From the NCBI GenBank assembly GCA_031264755.1, contig JAISDO010000017.1, forward strand, positions 1-46,878: a DNA stretch of 46,878 nucleotides. Direction: 5' to 3'. Both the position numbers and the translations under genes were made by a program. The notes beneath the pieces were generated by a model. That model did no database searches. It saw only the letters and a list, made by a program, of their open reading frames with translations, and was not told where the DNA came from. Shown one piece after another: positions 1 through 9,044 of this stretch. Origin of the DNA: Clostridiales bacterium. Its GTDB lineage: Bacteria; Bacillota_A; Clostridia; Christensenellales; Pumilibacteraceae. How positions within the stretch are numbered: the first letter of the stretch is position 1; each line of letters begins with the position of its first letter.

Positions 1-119
1 CAAGCGTCTATTAATCACTCTACTCTATTAGATATGACTAATCATTAGTGTTAACCCGTTCTTTTTCTAAACTATTATTTTTTTACCCTCACCGTGTGCC
101 TTATAAGTGTGTACCACAA

Positions 120-2175
120 ATGAGATCTAGCGATAGCAATATTTTTGAGTATCTTGATTGTACATGTCAATATATTGTGCCAATCTATCAACGCAAGTAT
201 AGTTGGAAACAAGAGCAGTGTGCTACTTTGTGGAATGATATAGTTGCACTTAGCAAGAGTGGCAAACAAGGACATTTTGTAGGTAGTGTTGTTAGAGTCA
301 AGCAACACGCTTCAGCGGGGGACTACACGTGCTCTTATCATTGATGGTCAACAGAGATTGACTACTATGACTATACTGCTTGTTGCATTGCGAGACTGGG
401 CTAGACAGCACCCTGATTGTGGTGTCAACGCCGACGCAATCTCTGATACCTATCTTGTCAACAAACACAAAGATGGTGAGGATAGATACAAGATACACCT
501 AACTCAAGATGACAAGGATGCCTTGTTCAATCTAGTGTCAAGCACGGTGGATTGGGACAAACCCACATCTAGAGTTGTTGCCAATTACAAATTTTTTGCC
601 AAAGAAATATCCAAAGATGAGATAACTCCTACACGATTGTACGACGCAATTGGCAAGCTCAACATAGTAGATATTGAACTAGAACATACTGAAGATCCGC
701 AGGTTATCTTTGAGAGTCTCAATAGTACAGGATTGGACCTGACTCAGTCAGATCTCATACGCAACTACTTGCTAATGCGAGTGGACAGCAAGACACAAGT
801 AGAGATATACAACAAGTATTGGCTCCCAATGGAGAAGTTGTTTGGTCCAGAATCTAATGAGTTGTTTAGCAATTTTGTAAGAGATTGGTTGACTATGCAA
901 CAAGGGGTGATACCCAACAAGAGTAAGGTGTACAAAGAGTTCAAAGATTGGTATAGCAATTGTGGACAGTCAATAGAGCAAGTTTGTCAAGATATGTACG
1001 AGTTTGCCAAGCATTATACCAATATATATTTTGCCAATAGTGACGACAAGGTGCTCAAGTCACTGTATGAGGATATTGGTACAATACGCATGCAAGTGGC
1101 ATTTCCATTTCTTATGAGAGTGTTAGATGATTGTGAGGACGGGATCATTGATACACAACAACTCCGTGAGATAGTACAACTATGTGTCAGTTATGTCTTG
1201 AGACGTGCGATTTGCGACATTCCTACAAACGCTCTCAACAAGATATTTGCTACACTTAGCGCCAAAGTCAACAAGGACGACTATCTCACGTCCGTCAAGG
1301 CAGCATTTGTCTTGATGCATGGTGTTGAGAGATACCCTACTGACGACGATTTTTTGAGTGCATTTGTGTCTCGTGATATATATCACACCAAGCTTTGCAG
1401 ATATATTTTGAACAAACTTGAGAGTCACGATGGCACCCCTATTATAGACCTCCTCAATCCAAATCTCACTATAGAACATATCATACCGCAGAATCCTCAA
1501 CTTAATAGAGCATGGCAAGAGATGCTAGGAGCAGATTGGGCGGCAATCCAAAGCAAGTATTTGCACACAATAGGCAACTTGACAATTGTTGTTGACAACC
1601 CCTTGCTTGGCGACAAATCATTTGTTGACAAGCGTGATGATGAGGTGTATGGGTACAAATTGGCTAAGAATATCAATAGCTATCTTTTAAAACAAGACGC
1701 TTGGGGTGAGACACAAGCGCTAGAGCGTGCCCAACAACTCGCTAAGATTGCAAAGCAGATTTGGATATATCCCAATATTGCCCAAGCTGACATTGAGAAA
1801 TACCGCAAAAAGTCTAACTACTATACTATTGACAGCTACAAATTTAGTCCTCACACTAGAGAGCTTTTTGATATATTTGATTCTAGGGTCATGGGCTTGG
1901 ATAATACTAGTGTCTATAGAGTCTTCAACAAACTATATATCTCTTACAAGTATGACACTAGTTTTGTTGATGTAGTAATACAAAAGGGTGGGTTGAGACT
2001 TGCAATCAATATGAAATTCTTTGATGTAGTAGACCCCAAAGGTATTTGCAAAGATATAACTAATATTGGTAGGTGGGGTACCGGCGATGTAGAAGTCAAG
2101 CTCAACAATAGAGATGAATTGGACGATGTTATGGCAATTGTTGAACAAAGCTACCGCAATCAAGAATCTGAATAG
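120..2175 (+). pseudogene. DUF262-DUF1524-DUF5655 protein (GmrSD-like), frameshifted
   Basis: Likely a modification-dependent (type IV-like) restriction or anti-phage protein. The N-terminal DUF262 part shows YIVPIYQRKYSW and, after the break, IDGQQRLTT, the nucleotide-binding hallmark. The middle holds the DUF1524 HNH-like IEHIIPQ followed by NLTI and LGDKSF. The last ~110 residues look like DUF5655 (GLRLAINMKFFDVVDPKG, GRWGTGDVEV). The first reading frame runs into a stop at 342-344, while the conserved IDGQQR motif is in the +1 frame. Removing one G from the run at 317-321 restores one ~684-residue frame reading SAGTTRALIIDGQQRLTT. The ATG at 120 is preferred because its product begins just as family members do; no good Shine-Dalgarno is visible. 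The break may be real, phase-variable or a sequencing error. Family assignment is confident; functional state is unknown. Confidence 0.82.
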
Positions 2176-2179
2176 CACA

Positions 2180-2217
2180 AGAGAGCTACTCTATCTATAT
2201 ATTAGGAGTGGCTCTCT
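2180..2217 (+). terminator. Hairpin after the DUF262 gene
   Basis: A 12-bp stem (2180-2191 with 2206-2217, one G-U pair) starts 4 nt after the stop codon. There is no clear U run, so it is a probable terminator or mRNA-end structure. Confidence 0.45.
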
Positions 2218-2284
2218 CGTATGTTGGTATTATCTGTGAAGTATTGGCAATTTATGGCTTTGTCAACAAAAATGTTAAATATGC

Positions 2285-2313
2285 TTGACATTTTTTGATC
2301 AATAGTGTAATAT
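2285..2313 (+). promoter_or_regulatory. Sigma-A promoter of the Abi gene
   Basis: TTGACA at 2285-2290, a 17-nt spacer and TAATAT at 2308-2313. The predicted leader is about 95 nt and contains a hairpin (2357-2367 with 2378-2388, with G-U pairs) ahead of the start codon. Confidence 0.75.
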
Positions 2314-2414
2314 ACTACTTATTGACAGTGTGATGGGTAGAGCCATTTCCGCAAGTAGTTGGTTGAGTAAATTATCGCTTAGCCAACTTTTGTTATATTT
2401 AAGGGTATTAATTA

Positions 2415-3332
2415 ATGATTGAGTTTAAAACATATGATGAGCAGGTGGATATATTGCAGAGTCGTGGCATGGTTGTGACTAATAGGGAAGAAGCTAAAAA
2501 ATGTTTAGAACAATGCAATTATTATAATATAACAAATGCATATAAGGATATATTCATTGATAAAAACTCAAGCATAGAAATGTTTGAGAGCGGTACTAGC
2601 TTTGAACAATTGCAAGCTCTTTACATATTTGACAAAAAGCTCAGTGTATATGTGTTTGAATATGCACTTTTGATTGAAAGACTAATCAAGTCAAAGATGT
2701 CATATGTTATAGCAAGGCACCATGGGCATGAGTATATGTCAAAGTATAATATCTTTGAAGAAAACAATCAAGAACGAGTGGACAGTCTTATAGCTGAACT
2801 AGAACGAACCAAAAATAAAAATCTTAAAAAAGATAAAAGATTGATACATTACAATCAAAAATATAATCGTACACCGTTTTGGGTATTGGTAAATGTATTG
2901 TCATTTGGACAAATTAGCAAATGCTATGCCTTGCTAAAATATGCTTTAAAAGATGAGATGGCACTGGATATATCAAGGTTAACTGGCAAATCAATAAGCT
3001 ACAAGGATATAGAGAATAGTCTGAAAAAAATTAATTATTTTCGCAATTTGGTAGCTCATGATCAAAGAGTTTATGATGCTGACAATTACATTAAGGTAAG
3101 TCAAAAACACCCAATCAATGTCAAGCTAGGCTTAACCAAACCTAGTGGCAATTTTTATGGATTTGTTCTCAATGTATATTATTTTTTGGAAGAGAGACAA
3201 TTTGTAGAGTTTTGCGGCAGTATTAAGAAGCTTTTAGAAAATCTTGCAACCAACTTAGACAAAAATCAGATTAGAAAGGTTAATACATTGATGGGTTTTC
3301 CTAACAATATGTTAGCAGAGTTATTAAAGTGA
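2415..3332 (+). CDS. Abi_2 family abortive-infection protein
   Basis: An AbiD/AbiF-type protein of 305 residues. The N-terminal FKTYDEQVDILQSRGM and NYYNITNAYKD segments, the central FDKKLSVYVFEYALLIERLIKSK stretch and FWVLVNVLSFGQ are typical of Abi_2. The motif RNLVAHDQR at about residue 210 fits the R-x4-6-H signature of HEPN ribonucleases, so an RNA-cleaving anti-phage role is plausible by family. It has its own consensus promoter and a long leader. AAGGG lies about 10 nt before the ATG. It sits next to the DUF262 gene, forming a two-gene defence patch, and it is more A-rich (AAA/AAT codons) than most neighbours, which suits horizontal acquisition. Phage target and trigger are unknown. 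Confidence 0.85.
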   Translation: MIEFKTYDEQVDILQSRGMVVTNREEAKKCLEQCNYYNITNAYKDIFIDKNSSIEMFESGTSFEQLQALYIFDKKLSVYVFEYALLIERLIKSKMSYVIARHHGHEYMSKYNIFEENNQERVDSLIAELERTKNKNLKKDKRLIHYNQKYNRTPFWVLVNVLSFGQISKCYALLKYALKDEMALDISRLTGKSISYKDIENSLKKINYFRNLVAHDQRVYDADNYIKVSQKHPINVKLGLTKPSGNFYGFVLNVYYFLEERQFVEFCGSIKKLLENLATNLDKNQIRKVNTLMGFPNNMLAELLK

Positions 3333-3399
3333 TTACATTTGTATTGGAGAAGATAATGGTTTGTACAAGAGACTTATAGATATTAACAAACAAACATGG

Positions 3400-3443
3400 T
3401 GTGAGTAAGCAAATTTAGTATGAGCTTACTCACATTTGTTTTA
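3400..3443 (+). terminator. Intrinsic terminator of the Abi gene
   Basis: A perfect 11-bp stem (3400-3410 with 3424-3434), a 13-nt loop, then TTTGTTTTA. Confidence 0.8.
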
Positions 3444-3444
3444 C

Positions 3445-3623
3445 TATTCTAGGGAGTGTGGATTAAGCACAAACTTTAGATAATCTAAAGTCTCACTTTA
3501 GGTTATCATGATTGCTGTTTTAATGTATTGCAAAAGCTCGAGCAATTAATAAAACAAATGCAGGGTTGAATAAATTTTTGTGACTACTGCCGATTATATA
3601 CCATATATAGTATAACATAGCAC
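3445..3623. other. Intergenic region with a palindrome
   Basis: The space between the Abi gene and tmRNA carries no convincing gene. An 8-3-8 palindrome lies at 3473-3491 (arms ACTTTAGA/TCTAAAGT), followed at 3495 by a partly matching ACTTTAGGTTATC. The palindrome could be an operator or a decayed hairpin. Confidence 0.35.
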
Positions 3624-3650
3624 AAAAAACCACAATATATTGTGGTTTTT
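3624..3650 (-). terminator. Terminator of tmRNA
   Basis: A perfect palindromic stem at 3625-3650 (AAAAACCACAAT and its complement), immediately beyond the tmRNA 3' end. Read on the minus strand it ends in a T run, and it can act on both strands. Confidence 0.75.
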
Positions 3651-3655
3651 CATTT

Positions 3656-4052
3656 TGGTGGAGGTGAGGGGAGTCGAACCCCTTTCCGAAGAGCTTGATA
3701 TATAGTGTTCTACAAGTTTAGCACTGTTGATTGAGTACGGTCAAGTTGGTTCAATTGTGCAAGACCAACTTGAGAAGTGTAGTATTGAGTTGCAATAGGT
3801 CGGCTACAACAACATATTGCCAGTGGCTTTGTCAATGACGACACGGGCACAGCCAAAGCAAACTATGCAGTATCGTCGCAGGCTAAAAACTAAGCTGCGA
3901 ATGCAAATGCAGGAGCTGCAAAAGTTGCAGGAGCTACATCTGTTTTTGCTGTTTTGTTAGCATTTATGGTTTTGCCCCTTTTTGAGTAGCACTTGGGCGA
4001 CTACTACTTGCTGTCCTACTACCGCACTCCCCGTCGAAGCCGTGACACCCCC
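3656..4052 (-). ncRNA. ssrA: Transfer-messenger RNA (tmRNA)
   Basis: tmRNA rescues stalled ribosomes together with SmpB and tags the unfinished protein for ClpXP-type proteases. The minus strand begins GGGGGTGTCACGGCTTCGAC at 4052, the classic 5' end. It finishes with the T arm (GGGG-TTCGACT-CCCC) and CACCTCCACCA at 3656. The 7-bp acceptor stem pairs completely, with one G-U, and CCA is encoded. The length is 397 nt. The tag frame is read from about 3961 to the TAG at 3892-3890: 23 residues starting ANKTAKTDV and ending PAFAFAA if the resume codon is the GCT at 3961-3959. Both partners are nearby: smpB at 18997-19434 and clpP/clpX at 40086-42042. Ends are confident; the resume codon is inferred. 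Confidence 0.95.
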
Positions 4053-4382
4053 ATAATTTGTAAGATTGCCAACTGCTATGGCATAGTGTATACCACAAGT
4101 GGCAATTGGATTGACTATACAGACAATAGCAATTGTACACTATACAACAATTGTTGTCAAGTCGCTACTCTGAGTTGTTGGTAGTTGTTGATATCAACTG
4201 TTTGTTTGTACAATTGTAGTGATTGTTGTTTTTTCAATAACACAACTAATTTAGGGTTGGTTATTTGGTACGACACCAATCTAAGGCACCAGAGCACAAA
4301 GATATTTTGATTGTGATTGTTTTGTTAATATTGTAGTCACAGTTGCTTTGTAATTTGTTGATATGTTTTTGGTGCAAAACGC
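4053..4382. other. Intergenic region between ssrA and tuf
   Basis: This divergent region carries the control sequences of tmRNA (minus) and tuf (plus). I cannot pick a convincing tmRNA promoter. No gene is supported. Confidence 0.4.
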
Positions 4383-4411
4383 TTGCAAAAATAATCCAAA
4401 TGTGGTATTAT
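4383..4411 (+). promoter_or_regulatory. Promoter of tuf
   Basis: TTGCAA at 4383-4388, a 17-nt spacer and TATTAT at 4406-4411, giving a ~63-nt leader that ends with AAGGAG at 4464-4469. Confidence 0.75.
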
Positions 4412-4480
4412 AGTGTCACAAGGCCCCTAATGACGGCGGTTGTGAATTTTTTTATGCAATTATAAGGAGAGCAAAGCAAT

Positions 4481-5683
4481 ATGGCAAAAGCAAAATTTGA
4501 CCGTAGCAAGCCGCATGTCAATGTGGGTACAATTGGACACGTTGACCACGGCAAAACAACACTAACAGCAGCCTTGGCGACTACACTAGCAGCCAAAGGT
4601 CTAGCCAAAAAGATGAACTACGCTGATATAGATAAGGCTCCTGAGGAAAAAGCTCGTGGTATCACTATCAATACAGCACACGTAGAGTATGAGAGTGCAA
4701 CACGTCACTATGCTCACGTTGACTGTCCTGGACACGCCGACTATGTCAAAAATATGATAACAGGGGCGGCCCAAATGGACGGAGCTATACTAGTCGTATC
4801 CGCTAGTGATGGACCTATGCCACAGACACGTGAGCATATTTTGCTAGCTCGTCAAGTAGGCGTACCCAAGATTGTTGTCTTTCTCAACAAGGTTGACTTG
4901 GTAGATGATCCTGAGCTACTTGAGTTGGTAGAGATGGAGATAAGGGAGTTGTTGTCTAGTTATCAATTTCCGGGTGATGATACGCCTATCATCAAGGGTA
5001 GTGCTCAAAAGGCTCTAGACGCAGCCAACGCAGGCAAAGCTGACGACGCCGCTTGCAATCCAATCATGGAGTTGGTAGCAGCACTTGATAGCTATATCCC
5101 ACAACCACAAAGAGATACTGACAAGCCTTTCTTGATGCCTGTAGAAGATGTCTTTACTATATCTGGTCGTGGTACTGTAGCAACTGGTAAAGTAGATAGA
5201 GGTAGTATCAAGGTACAAGACAAGGTTGAGATAGTTGGACTCAAGCCTACTGTTGAGACTACGGTTACGGGTGTTGAGATGTTCCGCAAATCACTAGACT
5301 TTGCTCAGGCGGGTGACAATGCTGGTTTATTGTTGCGTGGTATAGAGCGTAAGGATGTAGAACGTGGTCAAGTACTGGCTGCTCCTAAGTCTATCACGCC
5401 TCACACTGACTTTGAAGCTGAGATATATGTCCTCAAAAAAGAAGAAGGTGGTAGACATACACCGTTCTTTAATGGTTATAGACCGCAGTTTTATTTCCGT
5501 ACTACTGACGTGACAGGTACAATTGACTTGCCTGCGGGTACAGAGATGGTTATGCCGGGCGACAATATAGCTATCACAGTCAAGCTTATTGCTCCGATAG
5601 CAGCCGAAAAAGGCTTGCGTTTTGCGGTGCGTGAAGGTGGACGTACGGTAGGTAGTGGCGTAATTAGCAAAATTCTCAAATAA
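4481..5683 (+). CDS. tuf: Elongation factor Tu
   Basis: EF-Tu carries aminoacyl-tRNA to the ribosomal A site as a GTP complex. The 400-residue protein has the full length and the motifs GHVDHGKT (P loop), the switch [18 protein letters not shown] (G3) and NKVD (G4), then the beta-barrel domains 2 and 3 ([13 protein letters not shown]; the C-terminal [14 protein letters not shown]). AAGGAG lies 11 nt before the ATG and a strong promoter lies upstream. It stands alone: no fusA, rpsL or rpsG is beside it, so it is separated from a str operon, a common arrangement for a second or relocated tuf. An imperfect 12-bp hairpin (5698-5709 with 5731-5742) follows the stop. Confidence 0.99.
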   Translation: MAKAKFDRSKPHVNVGTIGHVDHGKTTLTAALATTLAAKGLAKKMNYADIDKAPEEKARGITINTAHVEYESATRHYAHVDCPGHADYVKNMITGAAQMDGAILVVSASDGPMPQTREHILLARQVGVPKIVVFLNKVDLVDDPELLELVEMEIRELLSSYQFPGDDTPIIKGSAQKALDAANAGKADDAACNPIMELVAALDSYIPQPQRDTDKPFLMPVEDVFTISGRGTVATGKVDRGSIKVQDKVEIVGLKPTVETTVTGVEMFRKSLDFAQAGDNAGLLLRGIERKDVERGQVLAAPKSITPHTDFEAEIYVLKKEEGGRHTPFFNGYRPQFYFRTTDVTGTIDLPAGTEMVMPGDNIAITVKLIAPIAAEKGLRFAVREGGRTVGSGVISKILK

Positions 5684-5697
5684 ATATCTAACTTAAA

Positions 5698-5742
5698 CAA
5701 ACAACTCATGATGTTTTGGCAACAAGCGTTATGGGTTGTTTG
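5698..5742 (+). terminator. Possible hairpin terminator after tuf
   Basis: CAAACAACTCAT at 5698 pairs with ATGGGTTGTTTG at 5731 (one G-U) across a 21-nt loop. There is no U run, so termination is uncertain. Confidence 0.4.
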
Positions 5743-6169
5743 ATGTATAGCAATGTTATTGATAGGTTGGTTGCCAATCTTGATCAACTGTACTCAACTG
5801 CAACCTGATCAATACACCAAGATGTTGGCAATATCACCTTATGGTATTTGTTGTTTTGCAATACTGATGAGTAGAGCTGGGCTTGGTTTGGTACTTGGGT
5901 TGTTGATTGGGAGATTGGTGTAGTATATCAAGCGGATACACAATATCTGGTGCACTATTTCGGTAGGGTTGAGTGTCTCAAACTTTTGACAAATGTTGTG
6001 TAGTTGTGTGATACTAGTGGTATACTGTTGATTGGTCAAACAACCCTCATATTGAGATGCATGCATATTGGCACCATTGTCGCTCTCTATATCAGGAGTC
6101 CAATGTAGTTGTGTATTTTGACAGGGTTGGCAACACGATTGTTTATATTAAAGTGGCGTGGTTTGGAAG
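5743..6169. other. Long non-coding gap before the ATPase gene
   Basis: About 430 nt without a supportable gene. A 75-codon minus-strand frame at 5839-6066 has no recognisable domain and no ribosome-binding site. No strong promoter or hairpin stands out. Confidence 0.4.
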
Positions 6170-7336
6170 ATGAAGATAATATTGGATAACATTACCAAAG
6201 AGTTTAGATCCAAAGACGGCAACAATTATGCTGTCAAAAATCTTAGTATAGAGATGCGAGATGGTGAGATTACTGCACTGTTGGGTGGGTCAGGCAGTGG
6301 CAAGAGCACAACTCTCAACATGTTGGCAGGTGTAATACCAGTTACATCTGGCAAGATATATTTTGGCGACCAAGATGTCACTAACTTGCCTCTAGCCAAA
6401 CGCAATATTGGGTATGTGTTTCAGGACTATTTGTTGTATCCAAATATGACAATATTTGACAATATTGCATTCCCACTCAAGCTAAAGCGAGCGAGAGCCT
6501 ATTGCAACAAGTACGGGCTCAAGTCAAGCCTCATTTGGTTTGGCTCCAATATATCCAAAAAGAGAGACATCAAAGACAAAGTAGAAAAGATAGCAGAGAC
6601 TTTGCAATTGTCTCATCTACTCCCAAGACGCCCTAGCACACTATCCGGCGGGCAACAACAACGTGTAGCTATAGCTAGAGCTCTAATTCAAGAACCAGCC
6701 GTATTGTTGCTAGACGAGCCTTTTAGCAGCCTTGATGCCAAGTTGTCGTTGTCTCTACACGAAGAACTCGTTGATATACAAAGACGCACCAATGTGACTA
6801 CAGTGTATGTTACGCACAATCAAGAAGATGCTATGCTGGTGTCCAATAGGATTATTGTACTCAAAGACGGCACTTGCATGCAAAATGCCTCTCCACAAAA
6901 GTTGTATGACAATCCTATCAATCACTTTGTAGCCAATTTTATAGGCAAGTTGCCAATCAACTCTATTGTGGGTAGTGTCCACGACGACCATTTTGTATCT
7001 AGAGATGGTGCAATCAAGATACAGTTGCAACAGAACAATACTATACTAGACAATGACAATGTGATTGTGTGTTTTAGACCTGAGGGGGCTAATATAGTTA
7101 GGCATGGGGACTATTTGGACAATAGTGATAGCAAATACTCCAGTGACTTGGAGTGTACAGTGTTAGCTAACAACTTTTATGGTAAGGATATCATTGTGAG
7201 ATTGCAAGCAGGTAGTGCTCATTTCAATGTACTACACACGTCCGCTATAGAGCCAATAGGTAGCACCATAGGCATATCTATCAACAAGAAGTATATCAAG
7301 TTTTTTGATAAAGTTACGGGAGTGTCGTTGAGTTGA
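6170..7336 (+). CDS. ABC transporter ATPase, sugar-import (MsmX/UgpC) type
   Basis: An ATP-hydrolysing subunit of the CUT1 importer kind. It has Walker A GGSGSGKS (~39-46), the Q loop at YVFQD (~83-87), signature LSGGQ (~158-162), Walker B LLLDEP (~179-184) and the H-loop VTHN, then a C-terminal OB-like regulatory domain of ~150 residues. Between the Q loop and the signature there is an extra segment of roughly 25 residues (~108-131, CNKYGLKSSLIWFGSNISKK) that standard members lack. No permease or binding-protein gene is adjacent, so it may serve several importers, as MsmX does. The ATG at 6170 matches the family start; a GTG at 6158 would add four residues. The substrate cannot be read from the sequence. 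Confidence 0.88.
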   Translation: MKIILDNITKEFRSKDGNNYAVKNLSIEMRDGEITALLGGSGSGKSTTLNMLAGVIPVTSGKIYFGDQDVTNLPLAKRNIGYVFQDYLLYPNMTIFDNIAFPLKLKRARAYCNKYGLKSSLIWFGSNISKKRDIKDKVEKIAETLQLSHLLPRRPSTLSGGQQQRVAIARALIQEPAVLLLDEPFSSLDAKLSLSLHEELVDIQRRTNVTTVYVTHNQEDAMLVSNRIIVLKDGTCMQNASPQKLYDNPINHFVANFIGKLPINSIVGSVHDDHFVSRDGAIKIQLQQNNTILDNDNVIVCFRPEGANIVRHGDYLDNSDSKYSSDLECTVLANNFYGKDIIVRLQAGSAHFNVLHTSAIEPIGSTIGISINKKYIKFFDKVTGVSLS

Positions 7337-7426
7337 TTGTATAGTGAGATACCATAAGGTACGAAGACAAATTGTGGTGCAATTGTATCAGAGTAATGTT
7401 GGGTACACATATGCACTGAGGATAGT

Positions 7427-8026
7427 ATGAAGATAGTTATTGCTACACGCAACAAAGGCAAACTCAAGCATTTTGAGAAGATCTTCAAGGGGACTTATGT
7501 CACTTTTTGTACTCTTGACGATATCGGATATACCAAAGATATCGTAGAAGATAGTGGTACATTTGAGGGCAATAGTTGTATCAAAGCTAGTCAAATAGCT
7601 CATGATACCGGAATGATAGCTCTTGGTGAAGATAGTGGCTTGATAGTAGATGCCTTGAATGGGCGACCAGGTGTGGATACGGCGTATTACGCTGGTGGCG
7701 AGGCTGCTCCACGTGTTGATAGGCTGAAGACATTGTTGCGAGAACTACAAGGTATGTCAGACCGCAGTGCCAAGTTTGTGTCTTATATCACTTGCGTTTT
7801 GCAAGATGGTCGGATATTGCGTGTCAATGCTGAGATGAGAGGGCGTATATCAGACAAGATTGTAGATGTAGATAGTGGAATGACTTTTGAACCTATCTTT
7901 GTGCCTGAGGGATTTGACAAATGCCTCAATCAGTTGGACATAGAGACCAAATTGCAGATTAGTCATAGGGGTAAGGCTACAAGACTATTTTTGCAAGAGT
8001 TAGAACTTGAAGTTGACAAGTCTTGA
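7427..8026 (+). CDS. rdgB: XTP/dITP diphosphatase (RdgB/HAM1)
   Basis: A house-cleaning enzyme that hydrolyses dITP, XTP and ITP to monophosphates, keeping deaminated purines out of nucleic acids. The 199-residue protein has the family landmarks: the N-terminal MKIVIATRNKGKLKHF, EDSGTFEGNS, GEDSGLIVDALNGRPGV with AYYAG, and the C-terminal ISHRGKAT, which contains the conserved SHR. GAGGAT lies just before the ATG. It is a single gene followed at once by a strong hairpin. Confidence 0.95.
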   Translation: MKIVIATRNKGKLKHFEKIFKGTYVTFCTLDDIGYTKDIVEDSGTFEGNSCIKASQIAHDTGMIALGEDSGLIVDALNGRPGVDTAYYAGGEAAPRVDRLKTLLRELQGMSDRSAKFVSYITCVLQDGRILRVNAEMRGRISDKIVDVDSGMTFEPIFVPEGFDKCLNQLDIETKLQISHRGKATRLFLQELELEVDKS

Positions 8027-8049
8027 TATGTGGACAAGATTGGACAACA

Positions 8050-8103
8050 ACACACAATGCACCCAGCTATTTGCTACTTGAGTGCATTGTGTGTTATTAT
8101 ATT
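8050..8103 (+). terminator. rdgB terminator overlapping the next promoter
   Basis: A perfect 13-bp stem (8050-8062 with 8082-8094), a 19-nt loop, then TATTATATTT. The tail of the hairpin is also the putative -10 of the next gene. Confidence 0.7.
8071..8100 (+). promoter_or_regulatory. Putative promoter of the zinc-ribbon gene
   Basis: TTGCTA at 8071-8076, an 18-nt spacer and TATTAT at 8095-8100, ending only 9 nt before the ATG at 8110. Confidence 0.5.
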
Positions 8104-8109
8104 TGTCTT

Positions 8110-8526
8110 ATGAAATGTCCAAAATGTGATAGTAGTGATATAATCAAGTCGGGTTTTAGCATACAACACAAGCAAAGATATCGTTGTGTCAGTTGCAACA
8201 AGCAGTTTGTATTAGACAAAGACAAAGATAGGTTGAAGCTTGACAAGAGTGACAAAGTAGATCGGGCTGAAAAAGTCTTAGGCAACAAACTAGCTATAGA
8301 GTACAATGGTGCATTGACTGATGATGATAGATTGGTCGCTATATATGTATTTGCCGTCAAGTGGGCTAGGGAGTTTAGAGATCATGCTGTAGATTTGGAC
8401 AAGCTTATGCAATATAGTGATATAGGTATGCACCATATGCATGACTTGTTGATAGGTATCAAGCTATCTCGCTATACTGTAGAGAGTGACAAAGTCCGCA
8501 AACTCATCAACTATGTCAACTCTTAG
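8110..8526 (+). CDS. Small protein with an N-terminal InsA-type zinc ribbon
   Basis: The product of 138 residues opens with MKCPKCDSSDIIKSGF and YRCVSCNKQF, a CxxC-CxxC zinc ribbon like that in front of IS1 InsA and many transposase-related DNA-binding proteins. The rest is Lys/Asp-rich and helical and has no DDE catalytic region, so it is not itself a transposase. The ATG at 8110 is chosen because the ribbon starts there; the longer frame upstream runs through the rdgB terminator. No Shine-Dalgarno is present and a putative -10 ends 9 nt upstream, so translation may start on a nearly leaderless message. A nucleic-acid-binding regulator is a reasonable guess; the function is unknown. Confidence 0.7.
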   Translation: MKCPKCDSSDIIKSGFSIQHKQRYRCVSCNKQFVLDKDKDRLKLDKSDKVDRAEKVLGNKLAIEYNGALTDDDRLVAIYVFAVKWAREFRDHAVDLDKLMQYSDIGMHHMHDLLIGIKLSRYTVESDKVRKLINYVNS

Positions 8527-8547
8527 AGGTCTACAATATTAGCTTGC

Positions 8548-8994
8548 TCAATCAACTCTAGCAATTGTTGCTAGGGTTGATTGAGATTGTTTGTCCATTG
8601 ATGTGCTTGTCTCAGTAGTGCTCTCATTGGCGTGCTGACACTGTGTGCAGATACCCTTGAATGTGAGTTCTATCTTGTTGATTTGGAGCTGTTGTATGTG
8701 GTGTTGCATATTGACGCTTTGCTTGGATATGTCAATAAGAGTATTGCAATCTTCACATACAAAGTGAAAATGTTCTTCAACCCTGTGATCAAAGTGCATA
8801 GCACCTCCAAATACACCAGTAGCCGCTATCTCACCATTGTCTACTGACGATGCTAGATTGCGGTATACTGTAGCCTTGCTAATAGAAGGATGCGTCTTGG
8901 ATATATGGTTGTAAATATCATCGGCAGTGGGGTGTTGTCCATGTGCTCTAAGTGCATCTAATATAATTTGTCTTTGCAAGGTATTGCGTGACAT
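8548..8994 (-). CDS. Fur-family repressor, PerR-like
   Basis: A metal-dependent transcription repressor of the Fur/PerR family, 148 residues. The N-terminal winged helix (LQRQIILDALRAHGQHPTADDIYNHI, ISKATVYRNL) precedes a metal and dimer domain with the His/Asp-rich HFDHRVEEHFHF. Two Cys pairs, CEDC and CTQC, form the usual structural zinc site. The last ~30 residues are a Ser/Thr/Gln-rich tail. GGGAGAG precedes the ATG. Its own promoter (minus, 9045-9073) and a perfect inverted-repeat operator (9009-9025) lie directly upstream, so autoregulation is likely. PerR is favoured over Fur or Zur by length and ligand pattern, but metal choice cannot be settled from sequence. Confidence 0.85.
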   Translation of the reverse strand: MSRNTLQRQIILDALRAHGQHPTADDIYNHISKTHPSISKATVYRNLASSVDNGEIAATGVFGGAMHFDHRVEEHFHFVCEDCNTLIDISKQSVNMQHHIQQLQINKIELTFKGICTQCQHANESTTETSTSMDKQSQSTLATIARVD

Positions 8995-9008
8995 AATAAC
9001 TCTCCCAA

Positions 9009-9025
9009 TTGATACTAAGTATCAA
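9009..9025. promoter_or_regulatory. Operator upstream of the PerR-like gene
   Basis: A perfect 7-3-7 inverted repeat, TTGATAC-TAA-GTATCAA. It lies between the predicted transcription start (about 9038, minus strand) and the ribosome-binding site. Confidence 0.7.
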
Positions 9026-9044
9026 AAAACAAATAGTACATGAT

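Noticed and set aside
3993..4184. A 63-codon frame overlapping the tmRNA 5' end
   Set aside because: It is antisense to conserved tmRNA sequence and has no start signal.
5839..6066. A 75-codon minus-strand frame in the gap after tuf
   Set aside because: No domain, no ribosome-binding site, and no promoter; best treated as non-coding.
8110..8526. Zinc-ribbon gene as a transposase or IS remnant
   Set aside because: Only the InsA-type ribbon is present; there are no terminal inverted repeats, target duplications or catalytic residues nearby.
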